This document shows positions 22,884 through 31,737 of a stretch of 31,737 nucleotides of DNA, in pieces. The notes under the pieces were generated by a model. The model worked only from the letters and a program-made list of their open reading frames with translations. It had not been told where the DNA came from and did not search any database. Made by a program: the position numbers and the translations under genes. Source of the stretch: Chitinophagales bacterium (lineage in GTDB: Bacteria > Bacteroidota > Bacteroidia > Chitinophagales > Saprospiraceae). The stretch lies in the NCBI GenBank assembly GCA_013297575.1, contig JAAFHO010000004.1:1-31737 (forward strand), in the 5' to 3' direction. The first letter of the stretch is position 1. Each line of letters begins with the position of its first letter.

Positions 22884-25800
22884 CTAACGTATTAAGGTGA
22901 CTTCGCCCGTGAGTGGTGCTTGTAATTCACCATCCAGCCTCCGCCAACTGATTTTATAAATATAGGTGTCCATTGGTGCAGGTTTTCCGCCTACAGTTCC
23001 ATCCCATTCCTTTATGGCCTCGGAGGAAGTAAATATTTTTTGTCCCCACCTATTATATATTTGCATATTTTCGACGATACCGCCGCCTTCAATAAATATC
23101 AATTTAAGCGTATTATTAAGCGTGTCATTGCCCGGTGTAAAGGCATTGGGAACAGCCACTACCGGCTGAATCACCGTAAATAAAACAGATGCTTCGCGCA
23201 CACAACCTCCCGGAGAAGTAGCCACCAATACGTATCGAATGGTATTATCATCCGTAGAAATGGTAGTGGTGATCAATTGTTTTGTTCCAATATTTTCAGT
23301 CCCGTTTTGCAGCCACTCGAAAGTATATTGCTGGATATTGCCTCCAGGCGTAATACTTGCGGCTAATTCTAGTGTTTGACCCAAATTCAAAGTGTCATTG
23401 GAGGGATCAGATACAATATTCAGTTCAAAAGAGGGTATAACCGTTACCTTCACTGATTCTGTTAAAACGCAATTATTGCCATAAGTCAATGCCACATTAT
23501 ACGTAGTGGTATTTGTAGGGCTTACCAAAATCGAAGACGTAGTAGCACCCGTGGACCAAAGTAGCGTACCGGGCGAAGCATTAGCATTTAAAGTAATCAT
23601 GTCACCGCTACATATTATAGTGTCCTGTGTTGGATTCAAAGTGCCTTCGGCAACGCCTATTGTTACTGTTCTCGTAGATACGCATATACCTAAAGTAGCG
23701 ACCACCGTATATGTAGTGGTTGTTGTAGGAGAAACAGTAGGGTTGCCCGCAGAATTGCCTAATGTGGGATCAGGCGGAGAAGCCGTCCAAACATAAGTCG
23801 CGCCAAGCGGTACCGACTCATTATTGAGTGTAATGCCATCACCTGGACAAATTTGAGTGGGATCAGGCAAGTCTAGCGGCACACTTTCGCCATTTACGGT
23901 AACCAATACATTATCGGCTTTAGTACACCCATCACCATAAGTATAGGTCACTATATAATTATTAGTTGCAGCAATGTTTTCAGTAAACGCTTGTGTGCTT
24001 TGTCCTGAACTCCAAGAGTAAGTACCTGGCAATGAACCACTTGCGGTAAACAAAACTGGTTCGTTACGGCAAACTGCAGTGTCCTTTGAAACATTTAATG
24101 TAGCATCCAATACCGAAATGGTAACTGAACCTGTGTAAGGGCAACCATTAGTCGCAGTGACACTATACGTAACGGTGGGTAATAATGGAGTTACTGTGGG
24201 CGATGCTAAATTACTACCTTGGAAAGCAGGATCTGTAGAAGTCCAAGTATAAGTAGTAAATGGCTCAGCATTACTATTGAGTGTTACGGATTCCCCTTTG
24301 CATAGTACTACATCAGAAGGGAAAACGACGGACGGTGGCGGCTTTATACTAATACTTGCCGATGACGAAACCGGGCAATCCTGAAATGTACCTTGCGCTG
24401 TAAATACGGTATTACTGTTTACTGTGGCAATTGGGTTGTCACAATCGGTACAACTTAACCCCATAGACGGAGTCCAAACAATATCCGTAACCCCTGTTGG
24501 ATAAATTACTGTTAATTGAACAGGGTTATTAGGGCAGATGGACGTATCCTTGGGGACAATCATAATTTGAGGAGGAATAATGACATTGATCGCTGCAAAA
24601 GCAGTATCAACACACCCTCCATTTTTAGTAATGCGACGATAAATGGTCGTTTCATTTGCCGAAATGACCATATTATAAAGACTATCGGGGGTTAATTGCC
24701 CTATCGCAGGTGTCCATTCAAATTCCATATATGCGTATTCACCTGGTTCGTAAATAGGGGAAACCAGCAATACTTGTTGGCCCTGACAAACCGTTGTATC
24801 TGAGGGCATAATATCAAGATCTTTTGGAATACTATCGACTGTTACATATACTAATGCTTCGCGATTACAACCACCAAGGGACGATTTTATACTGTACGTA
24901 ATCGTTTCCACTGGCTTGGCAATCGCACTCAAATTACCGGGGGCAATCGTTAGCCCAGAGAGCGGCGACCAAGAAACTGGATTACCACTAGGGCTTACAC
25001 TCGCTTGAATATTGATGGATTTACCCTGACAAATACTGATGGTATCGGGTACATTTAACTGTAAAACAAGTGGCACAACGGTTACATCTACAGTTCTTAC
25101 AATGGTACACCCTCCTAAAGATGCAGTTAGGCTATAAGTAGTTGTTGTATTGGGTGATTCTACGGGATTTACTGCATTAGGCTGTCCAATTGTACCTATA
25201 TTGGCCATCCAGGCGTAAGTTGCTCCTTGTTGTTGTATAGTAGTGGAAAGTTTTACTGGCTGGCCAACGCAAATCGCGGTATCATTTGTAACTGCAACTA
25301 AAGGAATCTCATTTACAATAACAACAACACTATCTAATGCCGAAACCGGACAAGAACCATTATTCGCTGTTAAATAGTAAGTGGTATTTACCGTAGGTGT
25401 TACAGAGGGATTAGCAAGTATAGATCCAAACCCAGGTGGCTTAGTACTCCAAGAATAAGAAGTTCCCGGTTGTGCAACACCGCCCAGTTGGATCGTTTCT
25501 CCTTTGCAAATCGTTTGGTCGTCCGAAATTATGTACTGTGGTTGAGGAGCTGGTAATACCGTAACAACTAATGTATCTTTAAATAAACAAAAAGTTGTTA
25601 AAAGCGAAGCCACATAGGTATATGTACCGGGGTTTAACGGGCCTACCGTAGGGCTTGGGCAATTATTACAACTTAACGATTGTCCACTCCACACATAAGA
25701 GGCATTGGATGCACCATTTTCATTAAGTTCAAAAGTAGCACCCGAGCACACGGTCACATCAGGCCCTAGATCTAACTCAAATATTTTTACATCAACGTTC

Positions 25801-27860
25801 AATATCACCGAATTACAAGCAGTGGCTACTTGTACTTGATATTTGGTAGATTCTGAGGGTGAAGCAATAGGATTAGAACATTGCGAACAGCTGAGTCCAT
25901 TTGTTGGCTGCCAAAAATATGCTTCACCACCAGTAGCAAAAAGCGAGGCTGATTGCCCCAAGCAAATGGTGGTATCTGAGCCAGCAGTAGGTAATCCATC
26001 TTCAGGCACAAGTACACCCTCGGTAGTACCTGTAAAGTCAATAGCAATACCCCCATCTTGAATAGCACCGCCATAATCATCCATTAATACTACATAATAT
26101 TTGCCTTCAATCACATCCAAACGCCTTACAAAGTTATCGCCGTCGGCACTTGGTGTTGATGGGTCGCCACAGTCAAAATCATCCGTTACAATATCTCCTG
26201 TGCCGGGATGTACATCTTGAAGTCCTGTCTGTACTTCGCCTCCAGTCCAGGTGGAACGCACAGGTTGGTTATTGGCTGTAAAATTACAAATATCGTCAAA
26301 GGAGTCAATCGGCCCCCAAACACTAATATCAATATCTGTTGAATCTTCAGGCAGTGCTGCCTCCACTGTAAATCCAAATTTGCCGTTTGCACCTGCTTTA
26401 AAGTAGAAAAAAGTATAATTAAACTCTGGGGCGACAAAACAGCCATTATTTACCCCGTCCACAATAAAATCAGGATCACCTTGGCCAGGATTTAATGCGA
26501 TAATTTCGGGTGTAACAGTACTACAACCGCCAACATTCAATGCTTTATCACACGTAGATGCTGCAGGTAGTATAATAGGACAGGTAACCGTGTCCACCTG
26601 AATGGAAAAAGGGGTACAGTCGCCTATGGAACCGAATACAATATAATATGTACCCGGATTTTCTAAAAACGCCGCATCGATGGTTGGATCACCTCCACCG
26701 AAAAACACAGCATCGGTGATCGCTATACATTCAGCACCTGGCTCTGTTGGACAAGCAGAGTACACGCCTAAACCCGATTGGTCACCAGAGCCAGTAGTTG
26801 TCACTTTTATGCATTCATTACCCGATGAGGTGTAGGAAAACACATAGTCGTTACCCGTAACATAATCACTACCACAGGGGTCAAATGCAATGGCATCGCC
26901 CGAAAAACAATTACTTAAATTGTTGCCTGTATATGGTAATGATGGTATCTCGCTGGGTTCACTACAAGTTGTAATAGGAGCAGCAGTACAAGGACTACTG
27001 GAACAAACCCAAGTCAAGGTAAAACCTTCATCTACTGAAAAGAAATCTGAAGTAAAGGCAATTGTGGCGCAATTGGTAGGCACCTGCACTTCTAAATTTG
27101 TTCCAGTACCACTAACAGATACTATTGCAGGGTCGGTGATATCGTCACCTTGTATAAATCGAATAATATCGTACGTATCCTCAGTATTATAGCTCACGTT
27201 GAGGATAATACACTGGTGAAATTCCTGTGGACAAATCGTAAAACTGAGTGCTTCCGCATTTTGATAATCTCCAGTTGCACCTCCTGAATCATATAAAGTG
27301 CCTTGACAACTTGCTGACCCAGGTACTTGCCCCATGTTAAACTCTGCTACGTATTCCTCCACGCATAGCTTGAAGGTGCCCGAATTAGGGGATGCCGAAG
27401 CGGAAAAATCGTTGACACGTATGTAGTATGATAAACCAGGGGTTAAGCCTATTGCATCAACTGCTATCGTATTTGTGCCATTTACAGCCGCCGCACAAGT
27501 AAGCAAATCAAGTTCAACTGGACAATCGCCCCTATAAATGGCCACTTGTGGGTTTTTCAAAGTACCATTACCACCTTGGTTACCCAAAACTGAAATGGTA
27601 AAATCCACAATATTGCCAGATGCTGGCACAGTAAACACAAACCATACATCCCGCTGAACCCCTCCTCCATTAAAGCAAGATGGTATATTATTAGGATCTA
27701 TTGTGCTTGCAGTGGCATCAACATTGGTATATTGTGCTGCATTTGAACAATAAGGTACTACCCCAATATCAATACTGCTGCTGCAATTATCATTGGAAGG
27801 CTGTGCAAAAACTGTTGTGGCCAAAGTTAAGATGGCGAAGATGGTAAGGTATAATCTCAT
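22884..27860 (-). CDS. Giant Ig-like repeat surface protein with T9SS type B (CHU_C) sorting domain
   Basis: This 1658-aa protein starts with a signal peptide (MRLYLTIFAILTLATTVFAQ) followed by PSNDNC. The first ~600 residues contain pre-peptidase/jelly-roll-like segments such as DVWFVFTVPASG. From about 620 to 1570 there are twelve Ig/PKD-like repeats, eleven opening with a D-x-x-I/V-C-x-G/N type motif (DTTICLGQ, DQTICKGE, DVVLCKGE, DTIICSGD). The C-terminus (VPNAFTPGNDTLNN, IYNRWGQKIF, EWDGTVGGKPAP, DTYIYKI) is the gliding motility-associated domain, the type B T9SS signal. It is a secreted or surface adhesin-like protein; the ligand is unknown. A GTG at 27962 could add 34 non-signal residues, and an ATG at 27869 adds three; the start at 27860 gives the cleanest signal peptide. 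Confidence 0.9.
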   Translation of the reverse strand: MRLYLTIFAILTLATTVFAQPSNDNCSSSIDIGVVPYCSNAAQYTNVDATASTIDPNNIPSCFNGGGVQRDVWFVFTVPASGNIVDFTISVLGNQGGNGTLKNPQVAIYRGDCPVELDLLTCAAAVNGTNTIAVDAIGLTPGLSYYIRVNDFSASASPNSGTFKLCVEEYVAEFNMGQVPGSASCQGTLYDSGGATGDYQNAEALSFTICPQEFHQCIILNVSYNTEDTYDIIRFIQGDDITDPAIVSVSGTGTNLEVQVPTNCATIAFTSDFFSVDEGFTLTWVCSSSPCTAAPITTCSEPSEIPSLPYTGNNLSNCFSGDAIAFDPCGSDYVTGNDYVFSYTSSGNECIKVTTTGSGDQSGLGVYSACPTEPGAECIAITDAVFFGGGDPTIDAAFLENPGTYYIVFGSIGDCTPFSIQVDTVTCPIILPAASTCDKALNVGGCSTVTPEIIALNPGQGDPDFIVDGVNNGCFVAPEFNYTFFYFKAGANGKFGFTVEAALPEDSTDIDISVWGPIDSFDDICNFTANNQPVRSTWTGGEVQTGLQDVHPGTGDIVTDDFDCGDPSTPSADGDNFVRRLDVIEGKYYVVLMDDYGGAIQDGGIAIDFTGTTEGVLVPEDGLPTAGSDTTICLGQSASLFATGGEAYFWQPTNGLSCSQCSNPIASPSESTKYQVQVATACNSVILNVDVKIFELDLGPDVTVCSGATFELNENGASNASYVWSGQSLSCNNCPSPTVGPLNPGTYTYVASLLTTFCLFKDTLVVTVLPAPQPQYIISDDQTICKGETIQLGGVAQPGTSYSWSTKPPGFGSILANPSVTPTVNTTYYLTANNGSCPVSALDSVVVIVNEIPLVAVTNDTAICVGQPVKLSTTIQQQGATYAWMANIGTIGQPNAVNPVESPNTTTTYSLTASLGGCTIVRTVDVTVVPLVLQLNVPDTISICQGKSINIQASVSPSGNPVSWSPLSGLTIAPGNLSAIAKPVETITYSIKSSLGGCNREALVYVTVDSIPKDLDIMPSDTTVCQGQQVLLVSPIYEPGEYAYMEFEWTPAIGQLTPDSLYNMVISANETTIYRRITKNGGCVDTAFAAINVIIPPQIMIVPKDTSICPNNPVQLTVIYPTGVTDIVWTPSMGLSCTDCDNPIATVNSNTVFTAQGTFQDCPVSSSASISIKPPPSVVFPSDVVLCKGESVTLNSNAEPFTTYTWTSTDPAFQGSNLASPTVTPLLPTVTYSVTATNGCPYTGSVTISVLDATLNVSKDTAVCRNEPVLFTASGSLPGTYSWSSGQSTQAFTENIAATNNYIVTYTYGDGCTKADNVLVTVNGESVPLDLPDPTQICPGDGITLNNESVPLGATYVWTASPPDPTLGNSAGNPTVSPTTTTTYTVVATLGICVSTRTVTIGVAEGTLNPTQDTIICSGDMITLNANASPGTLLWSTGATTSSILVSPTNTTTYNVALTYGNNCVLTESVKVTVIPSFELNIVSDPSNDTLNLGQTLELAASITPGGNIQQYTFEWLQNGTENIGTKQLITTTISTDDNTIRYVLVATSPGGCVREASVLFTVIQPVVAVPNAFTPGNDTLNNTLKLIFIEGGGIVENMQIYNRWGQKIFTSSEAIKEWDGTVGGKPAPMDTYIYKISWRRLDGELQAPLTGEVTLIR

Positions 27861-28001
27861 ATGTATCATTTTTCGGGCGCAAATTAGGCCGAGTTTGGGT
27901 AATATTCTAACTTCTTTTTTAAACTTCCAATCCTTTAGCACAAAATGGATATTTTTAGGCACACAATCATCAAGATATGACGTGAAATAACATTTTTATT
28001 A

Positions 28002-28009
28002 CAAAAGTA
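28002..28009 (-). promoter_or_regulatory. Predicted -7 promoter element for the giant surface protein
   Basis: The minus strand reads TACTTTTG, an exact TAnnTTTG match, implying a leader of about 135 nt before the ATG at 27860. The -33 element is unclear. On the other strand of this 205-nt divergent gap, TACCTTTA (28035-28042) is a one-mismatch candidate for the T9SS type A gene. Confidence 0.35.
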
Positions 28010-28065
28010 TGAAAATCATCCAACACCGAATAACTACCTTTACCCCTCAAAATTATTATTATAAC

Positions 28066-29898
28066 ATGAATAAAATTATTTACTTTTTTCTTTTCATCGC
28101 AAGTGCCGTTAACGCTCAACTTGCAGTTCCATTTTGGAGCGAAAATTTCACCAATGGATTACCTGCGACTTGGACAACTACAGACCAATCCAATCAAAAT
28201 GCCCTTTGGACTTGGTGCGCCAATCCATCTGATGACGATATGGCCCCCGGATGTCCGCCAATATGGAATGATGGTACTAACGGACAAGTACCATTTGCAT
28301 CTACTAGTGCGTCAACAGGGTTTGTCACAGTGGATTCAGATGAGTTCGGACAACTCACTAAAGACCATATTAGCCAGCTCACAACTAGTGCGATCAATTG
28401 TAGTGGAAAAAATGTTGTTTACGTTAAATTTGAGAACTTATTGGGGGCTTATACTTATGCCGCTGACGACAAAGCGATCTTAAAAGTAAGTACAGATAAA
28501 TTAAACTGGACTACTTTTCAGATATTTTCTGGCCTAACCACATCTGTTCGATGGTCTAATAATCCAGAAATAGCCATTATAGATATTTCTTCGGTAGCCG
28601 CCAACAAGCCTACTATCTACTTACAATGGGAATGGACGGGCAACTATGATTACATGTGGAACTTAGATGATGTAGCAGTGTATGGCGAAAACCCAACACC
28701 TAAGCACGATCTAAAACTTAGCAGTGGATTTTATCCAGCGTCAAGCTATGCAACTCCGGCATCAGAAATCAAAACGGATACTTTTGGATTCTTTGCTTTT
28801 GTAAGCAACAATGGCCTTAGCGACCAGAAAAATGTTAAACTAAAAGCATGGATCACCAACAGTACCGGAGCCATTCTTTTTGCAGATAGCAATAAAATAA
28901 ATACACTACCTGCTGGTTATCAGGACTCTTTGATTGATCTTTCCAAACTTTATGCACCAGCATTACCTATTGGCTTGTATAATATCAATTATGCTGTGAG
29001 TGCCGATTCTACGGATGCCCGTATCAGCGATAATATATTTGTATCTGTGTTTGAAGTAACAAGCAGTGTTTTTGCCAAAGAGGATGGCCCAGAGCAATAT
29101 TACCGCCCTTCAGGCATCGAAAATCAATCCAGTTGGACTGTTTGTAATTATTACAGATTTAGTAAATCAAGTGTGGAGCAATATAGAGCAATTTCCACCT
29201 CTTTTGCATATACTACTACAGCCACCGATCTTGAGGTAAAAGATTTAATAGCACCCATTTATCTGCTTCGAGTAAATGACGATATTACAGATGATCTTGA
29301 AAACTTAGATGGAACTTCGCTATTAAGTTCATTAGAATTTATTGGAACCGCTGAATATGATGCACCGGATTCGATCAATACAGGTGGCTCTATTCAATTT
29401 GCAAAGTTAGTTGACACTAATGGCAGCGATGGTGTTGAGTTAGAAAAAGGAGGGCGTTATATCATCGCGATAGAGTATACAGGCGATAATCGCTTGGCTT
29501 ATCATGCTTTTAATGATGACAATAGGTATCTATTCAGATCTACATTAATTTTTGGAGTCAATGGATTTTCCTCATTTGGTGAAGATGTGAATGCTGTTTT
29601 GCGCCTCCAATTGGCGCTCGTAAGTACGACTGATAACGTAGCGCTACCTAGTTATGCTATGGAAGTATTTCCGAATCCTGCCACAGATTTTGTAACACTT
29701 AATGTAAACTTGGACAAATCTGGCCCGGTTACGGTTACTATTGCGGATATAACAGGCAAAGTAATTCTTTCTGACGATCAAAACAATACACAACAAGCAT
29801 CTTTCACCTACCCACTACCTAAACTAGCGGCAGGTGTTTATTTGGCTCGTATTGCTACGAATGAAGGGACTTTGACGAAGCGATTTGTGGTTAAATAA
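28066..29898 (+). CDS. Secreted protein with T9SS type A sorting domain
   Basis: This 610-aa protein has a signal peptide (MNKIIYFFLFIASAVNA, then Q). An N-terminal jelly-roll/MAM-like domain (about 20-220) contains WSENFTNGLPATWTT, SQLTTSAINCSG and YMWNLDDVAVYG, a pattern common in T9SS cargo. A middle region with DLKLSSGFYP and a domain of unknown kind follow. The type A sorting domain spans about 532-610 (MEVFPNPATDFVTLNV, VTIADITGKVIL, LAAGVYLARI, TKRFVVK). It should be exported by T9SS and fixed to the surface or released. No catalytic motif is recognised. An ATG at 28009 would place 19 polar residues before the signal peptide, so the ATG at 28066 is preferred. Confidence 0.9.
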   Translation: MNKIIYFFLFIASAVNAQLAVPFWSENFTNGLPATWTTTDQSNQNALWTWCANPSDDDMAPGCPPIWNDGTNGQVPFASTSASTGFVTVDSDEFGQLTKDHISQLTTSAINCSGKNVVYVKFENLLGAYTYAADDKAILKVSTDKLNWTTFQIFSGLTTSVRWSNNPEIAIIDISSVAANKPTIYLQWEWTGNYDYMWNLDDVAVYGENPTPKHDLKLSSGFYPASSYATPASEIKTDTFGFFAFVSNNGLSDQKNVKLKAWITNSTGAILFADSNKINTLPAGYQDSLIDLSKLYAPALPIGLYNINYAVSADSTDARISDNIFVSVFEVTSSVFAKEDGPEQYYRPSGIENQSSWTVCNYYRFSKSSVEQYRAISTSFAYTTTATDLEVKDLIAPIYLLRVNDDITDDLENLDGTSLLSSLEFIGTAEYDAPDSINTGGSIQFAKLVDTNGSDGVELEKGGRYIIAIEYTGDNRLAYHAFNDDNRYLFRSTLIFGVNGFSSFGEDVNAVLRLQLALVSTTDNVALPSYAMEVFPNPATDFVTLNVNLDKSGPVTVTIADITGKVILSDDQNNTQQASFTYPLPKLAAGVYLARIATNEGTLTKRFVVK

Positions 29899-29916
29899 AG
29901 TACCTTAAGTATTTTA

Positions 29917-29982
29917 CCGCTTAAATTTTAGCCCAAAACGCATGATATGTATGTTAAGCGTTTTGGGCTAAAATTTAAGCGG
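29917..29982. terminator. Very long perfect hairpin (25-bp stem)
   Basis: Arms 29917-29941 and 29958-29982 are perfectly complementary over 25 bp with a 16-nt loop. The core reads AGCCCAAAACGC and its complement, and CTTTTCTC follows on the plus strand. It begins 18 nt after the T9SS gene's stop and should end that transcript. The stem is much longer than termination needs, so a mobile repeat or regulatory RNA origin is possible. Apart from this, the 130-nt gap holds no definite promoter for the sigma gene. Confidence 0.75.
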
Positions 29983-30028
29983 CTTTTCTCATGCAACTAT
30001 TTTACGACACATGTCCCTATAAAGCATA

Positions 30029-30586
30029 ATGCAGATCACAGAGCAGGATTTATACCATTTAGCAAAGGCTTGCGCCGAAAAAAACGTGCGGGCTCAGCAA
30101 TTGTTATACGAACATTTTAAAACAAAAATGTTTGGTGTATGCCTGCGTTATGCCAGTAATCGACAAGATGCCGAGGATTACTTACACGATGGATTCATGG
30201 CTATATTCAAAGATATTCATCAATTTAAAGGCCAAGGAAGCCTTGAAGGATGGATGCGGAGGGTAGTTGTTCGCAACACATTGAAGAATATAAAAAAACA
30301 AAAATTGATCGATTTTTTTCCCGATAATTTAGTTTTTGATAAAAAAGCGGAAGATCTGGAAGAATATAGTATTTTTAAAGACGAGTCAATAATTGATCTT
30401 ACGCTACAGTTATTGCAAAGCATGCCCACTGGATTTAGAACCGTGATTAATCTCTTCATTTTGGAAAATTATTCACACGCCGAAATCGCAGCAGAACTCG
30501 GCATTACAGAAGGCACATCAAAGTCGCAACTTAATCGAGCAAAAGCACACTTAAGGTCGGCCTTAGAGAAAAAACTAACGGAGTAA
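30029..30586 (+). CDS. RNA polymerase sigma factor, ECF subfamily
   Basis: This 185-aa sigma-70-family protein has only regions 2 and 4. Region 2 spans about 24-91, with RYASNRQDAEDYLHDGFMAI, then GQGSLEGWMRRVVVRNTLKN for -10 recognition. Region 4 spans about 130-180, with the helix-turn-helix in YSHAEIAAELGITEGTSKSQ followed by LNRAKAHLRSAL for -35 recognition. ECF factors direct RNA polymerase to a small regulon on an external signal and are usually held by a membrane anti-sigma factor encoded next to them. The next gene begins 5 nt downstream and encodes a single-pass membrane protein, a candidate for that role. The ATG at 30029 gives a full-length N-terminus. Confidence 0.93.
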   Translation: MQITEQDLYHLAKACAEKNVRAQQLLYEHFKTKMFGVCLRYASNRQDAEDYLHDGFMAIFKDIHQFKGQGSLEGWMRRVVVRNTLKNIKKQKLIDFFPDNLVFDKKAEDLEEYSIFKDESIIDLTLQLLQSMPTGFRTVINLFILENYSHAEIAAELGITEGTSKSQLNRAKAHLRSALEKKLTE

Positions 30587-30591
30587 AGTTT

Positions 30592-31737
30592 ATGGAAAAC
30601 GACAATAACAAAGATCATTTAGACGATTTTTTGCGGAAAACCTTTGATGGTTTTGAGGCAAATCCATCCGATGCTGTATGGGTAAGGTTGAGTAGCCCCC
30701 CACACACACCAGCATCCTTGATTAAGGGTTGGCATATCGCTTTGGCGGTCGGTATTGCAATAGGCATAATTACATTACAACACTTATACTTTTCGAATCA
30801 AATTAAAGACCTACATCAAAAGGTTGCTGAACAAAATAACGTAATTGCTGCAACGGCAACAGCCGTGCAAAATCAGCAAAATGAAAATACGCAAAACATT
30901 GCTTTAACTTCCAATAGTAAGAAAAATGCTATTACGATAGCATCTCAAAATTCAACGATGAAAAAAGCCTGGGATGCTGTAACTCCCACTACCGTTGTTG
31001 GCCTATCGCCAACAAAAATCGTCGGTACATATACTGGACAATCTGTCGTAGCAAATACAGCAGATATTGTAACAAAGCCAGTGTCTAATACCGAACAAAG
31101 TGTACCTAATTTATCACAACCTGCCCCTGTTTTATTTGTTGACAACCAAACAAATCTTCAGCGGCCCACAAAATTGACATTCCGACCAGTAATGCTTGTT
31201 TCCGCCTCAATGGCGAAAAAAATTTTTAGTGAAAACGTAGTGCCTAAAATTGCCTTAGTTAATACAGGCATAACCAAAATGAGTCATCGCAGTAACCATC
31301 TATCCGTTGGTATTCATGCCATGAGTGCTTTTTCAACCACAAAAGTATCTGAAAAAGAACCACTTTGGGGCACACCGCCATCTGGAGGTGAGAGATTGTT
31401 TTTAGAAAATGAACGTACCCAAGGCAAAGTATTTGTTGGCGGTATTTCACTTCAAAAATCTTTATCCTCCAGATGGGCATTGGTGTCTGGTATTGATTAT
31501 CAGCAACAACAATCCCAAAAAACACTTCAGCCTCAATTGAAGTTTGACGATCGATATAAGCACCCTAACGATCCACATGGTGGTGGTGGCGGGCCACATG
31601 GTGGACACTCCCAAGACCCACATGACCATGAATTTAATTATTTTATTGGCACCAATACAGGTTCATACCTTTTAGAGGTTGAACTTACTCAAAAGGATAC
31701 GAGCCAATTTATTCCGATGGATCGAGCCATCAATTTC
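30592..31737 (+). CDS. Single-pass membrane protein linked to the ECF sigma factor, 3' end missing
   Basis: The frame is open from the ATG at 30592 to the right edge (382 codons, no stop). Residues 1-45 are polar, with LDDFLRKTFDGFEANPSDAVW, a motif seen at the cytoplasmic start of many Bacteroidota sigma-linked proteins. One transmembrane helix follows (about 47-66: WHIALAVGIAIGIITLQHLY). Residues 67-190 are Gln/Asn/Thr/Ser-rich and probably unstructured. From about 235 on, alternating strands (LSVGIHAMSAFSTT, KVFVGGISLQKSL, WALVSGIDYQQQQ) resemble an outer-membrane beta-barrel. A His/Gly-rich segment lies at 324-346. The coupling to the sigma gene and the topology suggest an anti-sigma-like signalling protein; no zinc anti-sigma motif is seen, so this is inference. 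Confidence 0.75.
   Translation, partial: MENDNNKDHLDDFLRKTFDGFEANPSDAVWVRLSSPPHTPASLIKGWHIALAVGIAIGIITLQHLYFSNQIKDLHQKVAEQNNVIAATATAVQNQQNENTQNIALTSNSKKNAITIASQNSTMKKAWDAVTPTTVVGLSPTKIVGTYTGQSVVANTADIVTKPVSNTEQSVPNLSQPAPVLFVDNQTNLQRPTKLTFRPVMLVSASMAKKIFSENVVPKIALVNTGITKMSHRSNHLSVGIHAMSAFSTTKVSEKEPLWGTPPSGGERLFLENERTQGKVFVGGISLQKSLSSRWALVSGIDYQQQQSQKTLQPQLKFDDRYKHPNDPHGGGGGPHGGHSQDPHDHEFNYFIGTNTGSYLLEVELTQKDTSQFIPMDRAINF

Noticed and set aside
26186..26446. Minus-strand 86-codon frame and other short frames within the giant surface-protein gene
   Set aside because: They are in alternate frames of a coherent repeat protein and show no motifs of their own.
22884..27860. CRISPR-like or tandem DNA repeats in the giant gene
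   Set aside because: The repetition is at protein-domain level with diverged DNA. There are no short identical repeats with regular spacers.

Overview
The window comes from a Bacteroidota chromosome, most likely a Saprospiria/Chitinophagia-type organism (inferred from gene content, not tested). Indicators are a SusC/SusD pair, three proteins with type IX secretion (T9SS) C-terminal sorting domains, a futalosine-pathway menaquinone gene, a DUF5522 protein, paired DUF1501/DUF1800 genes, and several exact matches to the Bacteroidota -7 promoter element TAnnTTTG. No tRNA, rRNA, CRISPR array, insertion sequence or phage gene was seen. No gene-free stretch exceeds 300 bases.

Layout. (1) 1-2872, minus: DUF1800 followed by DUF1501, the latter cut by the left edge. 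(2) 3071-6397, minus: a GT4-like glycosyltransferase, a 34-codon membrane-protein remnant, the aminofutalosine synthase mqnE, a histidine phosphatase and a Cys-rich DUF5522 protein, closely packed. (3) 6677-6934, plus: an 85-aa predicted DNA-binding protein, divergent from the glycosyltransferase and ended by a strong hairpin terminator. (4) 7006-22759: a galactoside-utilisation locus. On the minus strand, in transcription order, are susC, susD, a large FG-GAP/ASPIC lipoprotein, galK, galT, a small T9SS-type protein and a secreted lacZ-type beta-galactosidase. A LacI-family regulator (plus) diverges from susC. (5) 22884-27860, minus: a 1658-aa protein with twelve Ig-like repeats and a type B T9SS domain. 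(6) 28066-29898, plus: a T9SS type A secreted protein, followed by a hairpin with a perfect 25-bp stem. (7) 30029-31737, plus: an ECF sigma factor and, 5 nt later, a single-pass membrane protein that runs off the right edge.

How the genes work together (inference from families and order): SusC/SusD import a galactoside across the outer membrane, perhaps with the propeller lipoprotein helping to capture it. Secreted beta-galactosidase releases galactose, and GalK and GalT feed it into the Leloir pathway. The LacI regulator is the obvious sensor. An inner-membrane galactose transporter, mutarotase and GalE are not in the window. Hairpins lie after susD, at the 5' end of the lipoprotein gene and between that gene and galK, so the locus is probably expressed in graded segments rather than as one uniform operon. 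The most unusual of these is a textbook intrinsic terminator that falls inside the signal-peptide codons of the lipoprotein gene.
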